64,000 nucleotides of DNA from assembly GCA_015075365.1 (NCBI GenBank), contig JABTUN010000001.1:1860001-1924000 (forward strand), read 5' to 3'. The notes under the pieces are model-generated. The model had not been told where the DNA came from and searched no databases. It saw only the letters and a list, made by a program, of their open reading frames with translations. The number at the start of each line of letters is the position of its first letter. The stretch's first letter is position 1. This stretch comes from Verrucomicrobiaceae bacterium. GTDB lineage: Bacteria; Verrucomicrobiota; Verrucomicrobiia; Verrucomicrobiales; Verrucomicrobiaceae. Of the stretch, positions 9,027-17,537 are shown one piece after another. The translations under genes were made by a program, and so were the position numbers.

Positions 9027-11693
9027 ATGCCGCCGCTCATCGAAGTCGTCCACCGCAACGGGATTTACCTCCCGGAGCCGGATTTGTGGCTGGATCCGCA
9101 CTTTGGCGTGAAGCGCGCCTTCATCTCGCATGCGCACAGCGATCACGTCGCGCGGCATGAGCTCACGCTTTGCTCCGAGACCACCCGCGACCTCATGAAG
9201 ACGCGTTACGGCTTCAAAAACGAGGGAGAGGTGCGGGCGCTGCCGATGCGCGAGGTCATCGAATGGGAAGGCTGGGAACTGCGACTGCTGCCCGCGGGTC
9301 ACATCATCGGCTCCGCCATGCTGCATCTCACGCGGAAGTCGGACGGTGCCACGCTGCTTTACACCGGCGACTACAAACTGCGCCAGGGCCTCAGCTCCGA
9401 GCGTTGCGAGCTGCTGCACGCGGACACGCTCATCATGGAGTGCACCTTTGGACTGCCGCAGTATGCCTTTCCACCCGTGCCGCAAATCGTCGCGCAGGTG
9501 CTGAAGTGGGTGCAGGAGACCATTGAGGACGGCGGCATCCCGGTCCTGCTCGGTTACTCGCTCGGCAAGGCGCAGGAGATCCTCTGTGCGCTCGCCGGGA
9601 CCGGGCATCCCGTCATGCTGCACAAGACCGTGTGGGACATGACCCGCGCCGTCGCGCCGCTGCTGGGCAAACTGCCGCAGTTCCGCCTTTTCGATGCCGC
9701 CGAGGCCCTCGGTCACGTGCTCATCTTTCCGCCGAGCAACGGCAAGTCGCTCGCGCTGAAAAAACTCAAAGTCTGCCGCACCGCGATGCTCAGCGGCTGG
9801 GCGCTCACGCTTGGTGCGAAGTTTCGTTATCAAGTCGATGAAGTCTTCCCGCTCAGCGATCACGCCGATCATCCGGAGCTGCTTGAAACGGTCGAGCTGG
9901 TGAAGCCTCGCCGCGTGTGGCTCGTGCATGGTTACACGCGTGAATTTGCCGCGGAACTGCGCACGCGTGGCGTGGAGGCGTGGACGTTGGAGGGGGATGA
10001 TCAGCTCGAGCTGCGCATCGAGGGTTCCAAGTTTCAAGTTTCAGGTTCCAAGTCGGAGGACGAATCGTGGGGCGAAGGCAGCTTCATCGAGTGGGCGCGG
10101 GTTTGTGCGCAGACGGCGGAGGTTTCGTCGCGATTGAAGAAGGTGGAGCTGCTCGCGGCGTTGCTGAAAGGGCTCAGCGATGATGAATTGAAGCTCGCAG
10201 CGTTGTTTTCGAGCGGCAGCACGGGCGAGGGCGCGTTGAACACGGGCTGGGCCTTGATCAAACGCTCGCTGATGGAGCTCAGCGGGCTGAAGGAGGCCGA
10301 ATATCGCGCCATCTCGCGTTCGCAGGCGGATGCGGGCCGCACAGCCTTCCTGGTTTTGCAGCGAGCCACGCTCACGGCAGAGAAATGCGATCTCGCCGAT
10401 GTGGCTCAGCTTTTTGAGCGACTTCGCCACGCGGGCAGCCAGATGGAACGCGTGAGCCTGCTCAAAGCACGGTTGCAACACCTCAGCGCCTCTGCCGGTT
10501 CGTGGCTTGTGCGGCTTCTCACCGGCGAACTGCGCATGGGATCGAAAGAAGGCCTCATCGAGGAAGCCGTGGCCGCTGCGTTTGATGCGCAGGCCGATGA
10601 CGTGCGCGAGGCCGCGATGCTTTGCGGTGACATCAGCGCCGCCGCCTTGCTCGCGAAGGCTCACAAGCTTCACGAAGCCGCGCCGAGGCTGTTCGTGCCC
10701 ATCAAAGTCATGCTCGCCTCGCCGGAAGAAACCGCGCAGGCCATCCGCGAACGTCTTCCAGGCGAGAAAGTATGGCTGGAGGACAAATTCGACGGCATTC
10801 GCGCTCAAGTGCATCGCAGCGCGGATCGCGTCGAAATCTTCACGCGAGACCTCAAACCCATTTCCGGCCAGTTTCCCGAAGTTGCGGCCTCGATGCGACT
10901 TTTGAGCGAGGACGTCATTTTCGACGGCGAGATCATTGCGCACGCCGAAGGCAAAAAGCTGACCTTCTTCGATCTGCAAAAACGACTCGGCCGACGCGAT
11001 CAGGCCGATCTGTTCCTCCCAAGCGAGGTGAGCGTGAAATACGTCGTCTTCGACCTGCTGTGGAAAAACGGCGTTTCGTTGCTCGAACAGTCTTTGGAGG
11101 CACGCCGGGCCGAATTGGAGGCTCTTTCGATGCCGGTGGGCCTGGAAACGATTCACGTCATTCACGCCGCGAATGCCGAGGAGATCGAAGCCGCCTTCCT
11201 CGCCGCCCGCCGACGCGGAAACGAAGGCCTGATCGCCAAAGACGCCGCCAGCAGCTACTCGCCCGGACGTCGCGGCAAGTCGTGGTTGAAGCTCAAGAAG
11301 GCCTTTGCCACGCTCGATGTAGTCGTCGTCAAAGCGGAGCAAGGTCACGGCAAGCGCAGTCATGTGTTGAGCGATTACACCTTCGCCGTGCGCGATGAAA
11401 CCGACGGCAACACGCTCAAAATCATCGGCAAAGCCTACAGCGGCCTCACCGATGCCGAGATCGAGGAACTCACCGAGCATTTCACGCAGACCACGCTTAG
11501 CCAGAAAGGCCGCGTGCGCACCGTGGTGCCGCAAATCGTGCTCGAAATCGCCTTCGACAGCATTCAGCCCAGCGACCGCCACAACAGCGGCCTCGCCATG
11601 CGTTTCCCCCGCATCAAAGCCATCCGCCGCGACAAATCACCCGCCGAAATCGACACACTGGCCTACGCAATGAAGCTCGCGGGCATTGATTGA
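9027..11693 (+). CDS. Fused MBL-fold exonuclease / ATP-dependent DNA ligase
   Basis: An 888-residue fusion of two proteins usually encoded by adjacent genes. Residues about 1-330 are a metallo-beta-lactamase/beta-CASP nuclease of the ligase-associated exonuclease type, with metal-binding SHAHSDHVARH (residues 34-44) and YTGDYK. Residues about 350-888 are an ATP-dependent DNA ligase: nucleotidyl-acceptor Lys587 in EDKFDGIRAQVH, motif III FDGEIIAHAEG, motif IV EGLIAKDAAS and motif V SWLKLKKAF, ending in an OB-fold. The linker near residue 333 (GSKFQVSGSK) is encoded by a repeat-like DNA stretch. Family members act in repair of DNA damage together with an Lhr-type helicase; such a helicase gene lies at the right end of this window. 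Both halves look intact. Confidence 0.93.
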   Translation: MPPLIEVVHRNGIYLPEPDLWLDPHFGVKRAFISHAHSDHVARHELTLCSETTRDLMKTRYGFKNEGEVRALPMREVIEWEGWELRLLPAGHIIGSAMLHLTRKSDGATLLYTGDYKLRQGLSSERCELLHADTLIMECTFGLPQYAFPPVPQIVAQVLKWVQETIEDGGIPVLLGYSLGKAQEILCALAGTGHPVMLHKTVWDMTRAVAPLLGKLPQFRLFDAAEALGHVLIFPPSNGKSLALKKLKVCRTAMLSGWALTLGAKFRYQVDEVFPLSDHADHPELLETVELVKPRRVWLVHGYTREFAAELRTRGVEAWTLEGDDQLELRIEGSKFQVSGSKSEDESWGEGSFIEWARVCAQTAEVSSRLKKVELLAALLKGLSDDELKLAALFSSGSTGEGALNTGWALIKRSLMELSGLKEAEYRAISRSQADAGRTAFLVLQRATLTAEKCDLADVAQLFERLRHAGSQMERVSLLKARLQHLSASAGSWLVRLLTGELRMGSKEGLIEEAVAAAFDAQADDVREAAMLCGDISAAALLAKAHKLHEAAPRLFVPIKVMLASPEETAQAIRERLPGEKVWLEDKFDGIRAQVHRSADRVEIFTRDLKPISGQFPEVAASMRLLSEDVIFDGEIIAHAEGKKLTFFDLQKRLGRRDQADLFLPSEVSVKYVVFDLLWKNGVSLLEQSLEARRAELEALSMPVGLETIHVIHAANAEEIEAAFLAARRRGNEGLIAKDAASSYSPGRRGKSWLKLKKAFATLDVVVVKAEQGHGKRSHVLSDYTFAVRDETDGNTLKIIGKAYSGLTDAEIEELTEHFTQTTLSQKGRVRTVVPQIVLEIAFDSIQPSDRHNSGLAMRFPRIKAIRRDKSPAEIDTLAYAMKLAGID
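10024..10053 (+). repeat. GTTCCAAGTTTCAAG-type repeat within the fusion linker
   Basis: The DNA reads as iterated GTTCCAAG / TTTCAAG / TTTCAGG units, a pattern known to me as a common intergenic repeat in planctomycete and verrucomicrobial genomes. Here it is in frame and encodes the linker between nuclease and ligase. It may mark the junction where two genes fused. No second copy was seen in the window. Confidence 0.45.
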
Positions 11694-11727
11694 AAAAGGT
11701 GATGCTGGGGGCCGTTCCCAACGGTCC

Positions 11728-13257
11728 ATGAAACGCCTGCTCCTCTGCCTCCTTACGCTCGCCGCACCGCTTTGCGCGGCCACAGCGCCGAACATCGTCA
11801 TCATGCTCGTCGATGACATGGGCGTGATGGACACCTCGCTGCCGTTTTTGACCGATGCGGCGGGGAAACCAAAGCGCTACCTGCTCAACGAATTCTACCG
11901 CACGCCGAACATGGAGCGCCTCGCGGCGAAGGGAGTCCGCTTCAACAACTTCTGCGCCATGAGCGTGTGCTCGCCCACGCGCATCTCGATCATGACCGGT
12001 CAGAATGCCGCGCGGCATCGCACGACGAACTGGATCAATCCCGACAACGACAACGCCGGGCCGCAGGGGCCGCACGACTGGAACTGGCAGGGCTTGAAGC
12101 CCGGTGATGTGACGCTTGCCAGCCTGCTGCAAAGCGGCGGCTACCGCACGATCCACGTCGGCAAGGGACACTTCGCCCCGCGTGCCTTCCCTGCTGCCGA
12201 TCCGTCGAAGATCGGCTTCGACATCAATGTCGCCGGCGGGTCCATCGGTGCACCGGGCAGTTATTACGGGAAACAAAACTTCGACCGGCCCGCCAAGGGC
12301 AAAGGCAAGACCAAACGCGGCAGCCATGCCGTCCAGGGTCTCGAAAAATACCACGGCCAGGACATCTTTCTCACCGAGGCGCTCACCCTTGAGGCCAAGG
12401 CGCACGTCAGTGATGCGGTGAAGGAGAAAAAGCCCTTCTTCCTCTACTTCGCGCAGTATGCCGTGCATGCCCCCTTTGATTCCGACCCGCGTTTTGCCGC
12501 GAACTACGCCAGCAGCGGCAAGCCTCCACAGGCGCAGGCCTTCGCCACACTGGTCGAGGGCATGGACAGATCTCTCGGCGATGTGCTCGACCATCTCGAC
12601 ACGCTCGGTGTTGCTGAAAACACGCTGGTGCTTTTCCTCGGCGACAATGGCAGCGACGCGCCGCTGGGCCACCAGCACGAGGTGGCCTGCGCCGCGCCCT
12701 TGCGTGGCAAAAAGGGCTCCCACTACGAGGGCGGCATGCGCGTGCCCTTCATCGCCGCCTGGGCGAAGCCGGACGCGGCCAACGAGCATCAAAAGCGCCT
12801 TCCCATCGCTCCAAACGCCATCCAGAGCCAGCAGGCCGCCGTGTATGACATGTTTCCCACCATCCTCGGCCTCACTGGCGTGCAGACGCCCTCCTCGCAC
12901 ATCGTCGATGGCAAAAAACTCGACACGCTGCTCACTGCGAAGCCGGACAGCGGCCGCGATGAGAAGTTCCTCATGCACTACCCGCACTCGCCGCATCGCA
13001 CAGATTACTTCACCACCTTCCGCGACGGAGAATGGAAGGTGATCTACCACTACTTCCCCACGGAGGTGTCCGGCGGTAGCCATTACCAGCTCTACAACCT
13101 CAAGGACGATCCCTTCGAGCAAAACGACCTCGCCAAGAGCCATCCTGCCGAATTGAAAAAGATGATGCAGGGCCTCATCGCCGGTCTTGAGGCGCAAAAC
13201 GCCGTCTATCCGGTCGAGAAAGGCACGCAGACGCCGGTGAGGCCGAAACTGCCATGA
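11728..13257 (+). CDS. Secreted sulfatase (formylglycine type)
   Basis: A 509-residue sulfatase with a Sec signal peptide (residues about 1-18). The metal-binding LVDDMG segment is at D29/D30. The maturation motif CSPTR starts at Cys81, which is expected to become formylglycine, and a GDNGSD loop appears later. A C-terminal LYNLKDDPFEQNDLA segment is typical of the family. It should hydrolyse sulfate esters, probably on polysaccharides, in the periplasm or outside the cell. The ATG at 11728 starts the signal peptide. The stop overlaps the next sulfatase by 4 bp (ATGA), so the two are co-translated. Its substrate is not predictable from sequence. Confidence 0.93.
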   Translation: MKRLLLCLLTLAAPLCAATAPNIVIMLVDDMGVMDTSLPFLTDAAGKPKRYLLNEFYRTPNMERLAAKGVRFNNFCAMSVCSPTRISIMTGQNAARHRTTNWINPDNDNAGPQGPHDWNWQGLKPGDVTLASLLQSGGYRTIHVGKGHFAPRAFPAADPSKIGFDINVAGGSIGAPGSYYGKQNFDRPAKGKGKTKRGSHAVQGLEKYHGQDIFLTEALTLEAKAHVSDAVKEKKPFFLYFAQYAVHAPFDSDPRFAANYASSGKPPQAQAFATLVEGMDRSLGDVLDHLDTLGVAENTLVLFLGDNGSDAPLGHQHEVACAAPLRGKKGSHYEGGMRVPFIAAWAKPDAANEHQKRLPIAPNAIQSQQAAVYDMFPTILGLTGVQTPSSHIVDGKKLDTLLTAKPDSGRDEKFLMHYPHSPHRTDYFTTFRDGEWKVIYHYFPTEVSGGSHYQLYNLKDDPFEQNDLAKSHPAELKKMMQGLIAGLEAQNAVYPVEKGTQTPVRPKLP

Positions 13258-14672
13258 TCCGTCTGGCTCTACTGCTGTCTCTCTTCGCGCTGGCTCCATC
13301 CCTATTCGCCGCGAAGCCGAACATCCTCTTCATCCTCACCGAGGATCAGGGCGCGCAAATGAGCGCCCTCGGCCGCACGGACATCCAGACGCCGCGCATG
13401 GATGCGCTCGCAGCGAGCGGGGCGTTGTTTCGGCGGGCGTATGTCGCGTATCCGGTGTGCTCGGCGTCGAAGGCCTGCATCATGACCGGATTGCACAGCC
13501 ATGTGAACGGCCTCGTGAACAACACGAACAACTACCTCAAGCACGCCGATAAACTCACCGACGCGGAGAAGAAGTCGCCGCCTTACCTGCACACGCGCAT
13601 CCGCAGCACCGCGCCCACGCTCGTCGAGGTGCTCGTGCAGGCTGGTTATCACGCCGCCGTGAGCGGAAAGCTGCATCTCTCACCGAACGAGCGGTTTCCG
13701 TATCACGACTTCTTCCCGAAAGTGCCCGCCAAGCAGGCGCTGAACGGCACGATCAAACGCGCGGCGGGCAAACCGTGGTTCTTGATGCACAACACCATCA
13801 CCTCGGCGCATCGCCCGTTTGTGAACAGCGAGAAGCAGCCCATCAGCGTCGATCCGGCCCAAGTGGTGCTGCCGCCGCATCTGCCCGACACGCCGGTCAT
13901 TCGTCGCGACTGGGCCGAATACCTCGACGGCGTGCAAAAAGCCGATCAAGCCGTCGGCGAGGCCCTTGATGCGCTGCGCGAATCCGGAGCAGAGTCGAAC
14001 ACGATCGTCATCTTCATGGGCGATCACGGTCCGGCCTATCCGCATGGCAAAATGACGCCCTACCACTTCGGATTGCATGTTCCGCTCGTGATTCGTCTTC
14101 CGGGTGCGAAACCGTGCGTCAGCGATGCCTTGGTCAGCGAGCTCGATTTGCTGCCCACGCTGCTCGACGTGCTCGGCATCGCCTACGACGCTCCTTTGCA
14201 CGGGAAGAGCCTCAAACCGCTCATTGAAGGCCAGAGCGATGCCCAAGGGCATGAGTTCATCTTCGCCGAGGTCTCCGGCCGCTCGCTGAATCAAAAACGC
14301 GGCATGGAAGAACGCGCCGTGCTTGATGCCACCCATCACCTGATCCTCCGCAGCCGCCTCGATGAGCCCAAAGTCATCAACGCCGACCTGCGCGACATGA
14401 AACCGTGGATCAATCGCGTCTATGGCGAACTCGTGCGCCGCAAAGCCGACCTCCCCGAGGCCTACCGCATGCTGCAAACGATGGACCCGCATGCGCTTGG
14501 CGGAAATCCGCTCCTCATCGAGCTCTACGACCTCCAAAACGATCCCGGCCAGCTCCACAACCTCGCCACCGATCCCGCCGCCAAACCGCACCTCGAACGT
14601 CTCATGTCAGCCTTCAAAAAGTGGCATGCGGAGACGAAAGACGAAGCCATGATGATTCCCAATGCTCCGTGA
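13254..14672 (+). CDS. Secreted sulfatase with variant active-site motif CSASK
   Basis: A 472-residue sulfatase-family protein with signal peptide (about 1-19), the metal-binding LTEDQG region, a GDHGPAYPHGK loop and a C-terminal YDLQNDPGQLHNLA segment. It is nearest to the N-sulfoglucosamine sulfohydrolase-like type by general layout. The active-site signature reads CSASK starting at Cys69, so the conserved Arg at motif position 5 is Lys73. The Cys needed for formylglycine is kept, but the Arg that stabilises it is not; activity may be altered. It overlaps the previous sulfatase by 4 bp and the next gene by 11 bp, within a tightly packed operon. Confidence 0.88.
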   Translation: MIRLALLLSLFALAPSLFAAKPNILFILTEDQGAQMSALGRTDIQTPRMDALAASGALFRRAYVAYPVCSASKACIMTGLHSHVNGLVNNTNNYLKHADKLTDAEKKSPPYLHTRIRSTAPTLVEVLVQAGYHAAVSGKLHLSPNERFPYHDFFPKVPAKQALNGTIKRAAGKPWFLMHNTITSAHRPFVNSEKQPISVDPAQVVLPPHLPDTPVIRRDWAEYLDGVQKADQAVGEALDALRESGAESNTIVIFMGDHGPAYPHGKMTPYHFGLHVPLVIRLPGAKPCVSDALVSELDLLPTLLDVLGIAYDAPLHGKSLKPLIEGQSDAQGHEFIFAEVSGRSLNQKRGMEERAVLDATHHLILRSRLDEPKVINADLRDMKPWINRVYGELVRRKADLPEAYRMLQTMDPHALGGNPLLIELYDLQNDPGQLHNLATDPAAKPHLERLMSAFKKWHAETKDEAMMIPNAP

Positions 14673-15450
14673 TCTCTTCATTTCGCAAAGCTGGCCCAAG
14701 TCGGCACAGATGTTTCTCGGCATCGCCATCGAGAACTGGCTGCGTTATGCGCTCGTTGCCGGCATCGCGTGGCTGCTGGCCTATGTGATCTTCAAAAGGC
14801 ACTGGTGGAGGCGGAAGATCATTCAAAAGACCCCAGCCGCCGCCGATGTGCGGCGGGAGATGAAGTGGTCCCTGCTCACCGCGCTCATTTACGGCCTCGT
14901 TGGGGTTGCCACCATCCTGGCCGGCAGGACATGGGGCTGGCAGATGTATCGAAAGATCGACGTGCATGGCTGGGGCTGGTTCGTGGCCAGCGTCGGCATC
15001 GCCATCATCGTGCATGACACCTGGTTTTATTGGACGCACCGGCTCATGCATCACCGGCGGCTCTTCAAGCTCTTCCACCGAGTGCATCACGAGAGCACGA
15101 ATCCCACGCCCTGGGCCGCCTACTCTTTTGCGCCGCTGGAGGCCGCGGTGCAGGCCGGCATCTTCCCGCTGCTCGTCTTCACCGTGCCCATGCATCCGCT
15201 GGCCTTTTTTGCCTTCATGGTCTGGCAGATCATCTTCAATGTCATCGGCCACACCGGCTATGAATACTTCCCCAGGTGGATGATGCGCTCCTGGCTGGGC
15301 AAGGTTCTCAACACGCCGACCAACCACATCCAGCATCACGAAAAGATGCGCGGCAACTACGGCCTCTACTTCAACTACTGGGACCGCCTCATGGGCACGA
15401 ATCACAAGGACTACGAGGCGCGTTTTACCGAGGTCACCACGCGCTCATGA
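14662..15450 (+). CDS. Sterol desaturase / fatty acid hydroxylase family membrane protein
   Basis: A 262-residue integral membrane protein with several hydrophobic helices and the three histidine clusters of the family: HDTWFYWTHRLMHH, HRVHHES and HIQHHEKM. These bind a di-iron centre that hydroxylates or desaturates a lipid using oxygen. The start overlaps the sulfatase stop by 11 bp and its TGA overlaps the next ATG (ATGA), so it belongs to the sulfatase operon. Why a lipid hydroxylase sits there is unclear. The lipid substrate is unknown. Confidence 0.9.
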   Translation: MLRDLFISQSWPKSAQMFLGIAIENWLRYALVAGIAWLLAYVIFKRHWWRRKIIQKTPAAADVRREMKWSLLTALIYGLVGVATILAGRTWGWQMYRKIDVHGWGWFVASVGIAIIVHDTWFYWTHRLMHHRRLFKLFHRVHHESTNPTPWAAYSFAPLEAAVQAGIFPLLVFTVPMHPLAFFAFMVWQIIFNVIGHTGYEYFPRWMMRSWLGKVLNTPTNHIQHHEKMRGNYGLYFNYWDRLMGTNHKDYEARFTEVTTRS

Positions 15451-16751
15451 AAACCCTTCTTTGCCTTCTTTTCGCCGCCTCCCTCCACGCGGCCGGTTTC
15501 CACGGCTGGACCGCCGAAAGCCCGCGCGATGAGATCCAGCCGCAGTTCAGCAGCGGAGGCGAGAACACGCTCATCATCACCCACGACGAGCGTGAAGGCC
15601 TCGACGGCTGGTTTCAAAAGAGCTTCGAGGTGAAGGGCGGCTCGTTTTATCGCTTCGAAGCAAGGCGCAAAACCACCGGCGTCACGAACCTGCGTCAGAG
15701 CTGCCTCGTGCGTATCGTGTGGCAGGACGAAAAAGGCAACGGTGTGAAAATGGACGCCGCGCCGGAGTATCTCACGCCCGGCCTGCCCATGCCCAGCGCC
15801 GAGCCCGAGTATCCCGCCGATGGCCAAACGGACGCCGAGGGCTGGACTACGGTCAGCGGCGTGTATCGCGCGCCGTCGAAGGCCGCGAAGGCCATCGTCG
15901 AGCTGCATCTGCAATGGGCACCGGGAGGCCGCGTCGAGTGGCGTGGAGCCGTTTTTGCCGCCACGGAGGCACCTGCGCCGCGGAAGGTGCGCCTCGCCAC
16001 CATCCATCACCGGCCCTCCGGTAAATCACCGCGCGAAAACTGCGCCGAATTCGCCCCGCTCATCGCCGAGGCCGCGCAAAAGCACGCCGACCTCGTCGTG
16101 CTCGGCGAAACGGTCCCCAGCGCGAATGTGAAGGCAAAGCCCGAGGACATCGCCGAACCCATCCCCGGCCCTTCGACCACTTACTTCGCCGAACTCGCCA
16201 AACAGCACCGCCTGCACGTCGTGCTCAGTCTTTACGAACGCGACGCTCACCTCATCTACAACACGGCGGTGCTCCTCTGTCCCGATGGCGCGCTCATCGG
16301 CAAATACCGCAAAGTCTCCCTGCCACCCGGCGAGGCCGCGAAAGGCATCGCACCCGGCCAGGACTATCCCGTCTTTGACACCGCCTTCGGCAAAGTCGGC
16401 CTCATGGTCTGCTACGACGGCTTCTTCCCCGAAGTCGCCCGCGAGCTCACGAAGAACGGCGCGGAAGTCATCGCGTGGCCCGTGTGGGGCTGCAATCCGC
16501 TCCTCGCCCAGGCCCGGGCCTGTGAAAACCACGTCTTCGTCGTCAGCAGCACCTTCATGAATCACGACGCCGGCTGGATGCACTCCGCCATCTACGATCA
16601 AGGCGGCCGCCCCCTCGCCAAGGGCGAGCAATGGGGCTCCGTCGTCGTCGCCGAAGTCGATCTCAATCAAGCCTATTACGGCCCCTATAACCTCGGTGAT
16701 TTCCATTCGATGATCGACCGGCATCGTCCGCCGGTGCCGACGGGGAAGTGA
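15447..16751 (+). CDS. Secreted carbon-nitrogen hydrolase (nitrilase superfamily) with N-terminal beta-sandwich
   Basis: A 434-residue protein. A signal peptide (about 1-16) is followed by a beta-sandwich domain of roughly 160 residues resembling a carbohydrate-binding module, then a CN-hydrolase domain from about 180. The catalytic triad is visible: Glu221 (LGETVPS), Lys289 (GKYRKVSLPPGE) and Cys322 (LMVCYDGFFPE). It should cleave a C-N bond in an amide or nitrile outside the cytoplasm. It overlaps the desaturase by ATGA and is the last gene of the sulfatase operon. Such two-domain nitrilases are common near sulfatases in Planctomycetes and Verrucomicrobia, perhaps acting on amino-sugar amides; that is an inference. 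Confidence 0.9.
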   Translation: MKTLLCLLFAASLHAAGFHGWTAESPRDEIQPQFSSGGENTLIITHDEREGLDGWFQKSFEVKGGSFYRFEARRKTTGVTNLRQSCLVRIVWQDEKGNGVKMDAAPEYLTPGLPMPSAEPEYPADGQTDAEGWTTVSGVYRAPSKAAKAIVELHLQWAPGGRVEWRGAVFAATEAPAPRKVRLATIHHRPSGKSPRENCAEFAPLIAEAAQKHADLVVLGETVPSANVKAKPEDIAEPIPGPSTTYFAELAKQHRLHVVLSLYERDAHLIYNTAVLLCPDGALIGKYRKVSLPPGEAAKGIAPGQDYPVFDTAFGKVGLMVCYDGFFPEVARELTKNGAEVIAWPVWGCNPLLAQARACENHVFVVSSTFMNHDAGWMHSAIYDQGGRPLAKGEQWGSVVVAEVDLNQAYYGPYNLGDFHSMIDRHRPPVPTGK

Positions 16752-16808
16752 GGCGCAACGCAAGCACTGACAGCTTGAAAACCAGGTTTCATCCCGTAGC
16801 CTTCCCCT

Positions 16809-17075
16809 ATGACACTCCAAGTTCCAGACAAGCTGGCAGCCCAGGCAGAATGCACGACGCCTGAGTTGATCTCCTGTTTGGTCGTGGGCTTGTTTTATCA
16901 AGGAAGGCTGAGCTTGGGCCAGGCGGGAGAAGCACTCGGACTGTCCAAGCCAGGGTTCATGCAGCGGCTTCACGAGATGGGACTTCCGATGCCCTACAGC
17001 GTCGAAGAAGCCGGCCATGATATTGAGGCGATCAATCGTCACTGGCCCGCTCACCCATCCCCTGTGCACGCGTGA
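16809..17075 (+). CDS. UPF0175-family antitoxin
   Basis: An 88-residue protein matching the UPF0175 (DUF433-like HTH) antitoxin type, with a YQGRLSLGQAGEALGLSKPGF segment that looks like a helix-turn-helix. It overlaps the downstream DUF3368 gene by 4 bp (GTGA), the usual gene order for this toxin-antitoxin pairing. It likely binds and neutralises the PIN-domain toxin and represses the operon. It sits 57 bp after the nitrilase stop, apparently as an accessory insertion. Confidence 0.85.
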   Translation: MTLQVPDKLAAQAECTTPELISCLVVGLFYQGRLSLGQAGEALGLSKPGFMQRLHEMGLPMPYSVEEAGHDIEAINRHWPAHPSPVHA

Positions 17076-17536
17076 TTGTCGTCAGCGATACCACGGCACT
17101 CACCAGCCTCATCAAGGCTGAAATGGAACACATTCTCCCGGGGCTGTTTGGTGAAGTCCGGATTCCGCAGGCCGTCGCTGATGAACTGCTTCAGTTTCAC
17201 CCTGCCTTGCCTGCATGGTGCTTGGTGGAGCCTGTGAAACAAAACCCGCTTCTCGATGCCTTGCGCATCGCTGTGGATGCCGGAGAAGCCGAGGCGATTG
17301 CCTTGGCTGTCGACATGAGTGCCGATTTCGTTTTGCTCGATGACAAGAAAGGACGCCGGCAAGCCGAAGCCCTTGGGCTCACCTGTGTTGCCTTGCCCGC
17401 TTTGATGGTCGCTGCCAAACGACAAGGACTCATCCCCTCTGTGGCCGAAGCCTTCAGCACGCTCGCCGCCAAAGGCCGCTACGGAGTTGCTGAACACACG
17501 GCGTTTGTGCTGCTGCGATCGGTGGGCGAGGCATAG
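17072..17536 (+). CDS. DUF3368 PIN-domain toxin
   Basis: A 154-residue DUF3368 protein of the PIN-like ribonuclease superfamily. The N-terminal VVSDTTALTSLIKAE holds the first acidic residue. The centre has DAGEAEAIALA, and a later acidic cluster is DFVLLDDKKGRRQAEALG, which supplies the remaining metal ligands. It is expected to cleave RNA unless bound by the UPF0175 partner. The GTG start overlaps the antitoxin stop. The acidic residues seem intact, so the toxin is probably functional. Confidence 0.85.
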   Translation: MIVVSDTTALTSLIKAEMEHILPGLFGEVRIPQAVADELLQFHPALPAWCLVEPVKQNPLLDALRIAVDAGEAEAIALAVDMSADFVLLDDKKGRRQAEALGLTCVALPALMVAAKRQGLIPSVAEAFSTLAAKGRYGVAEHTAFVLLRSVGEA

Positions 17537-17537
17537 A

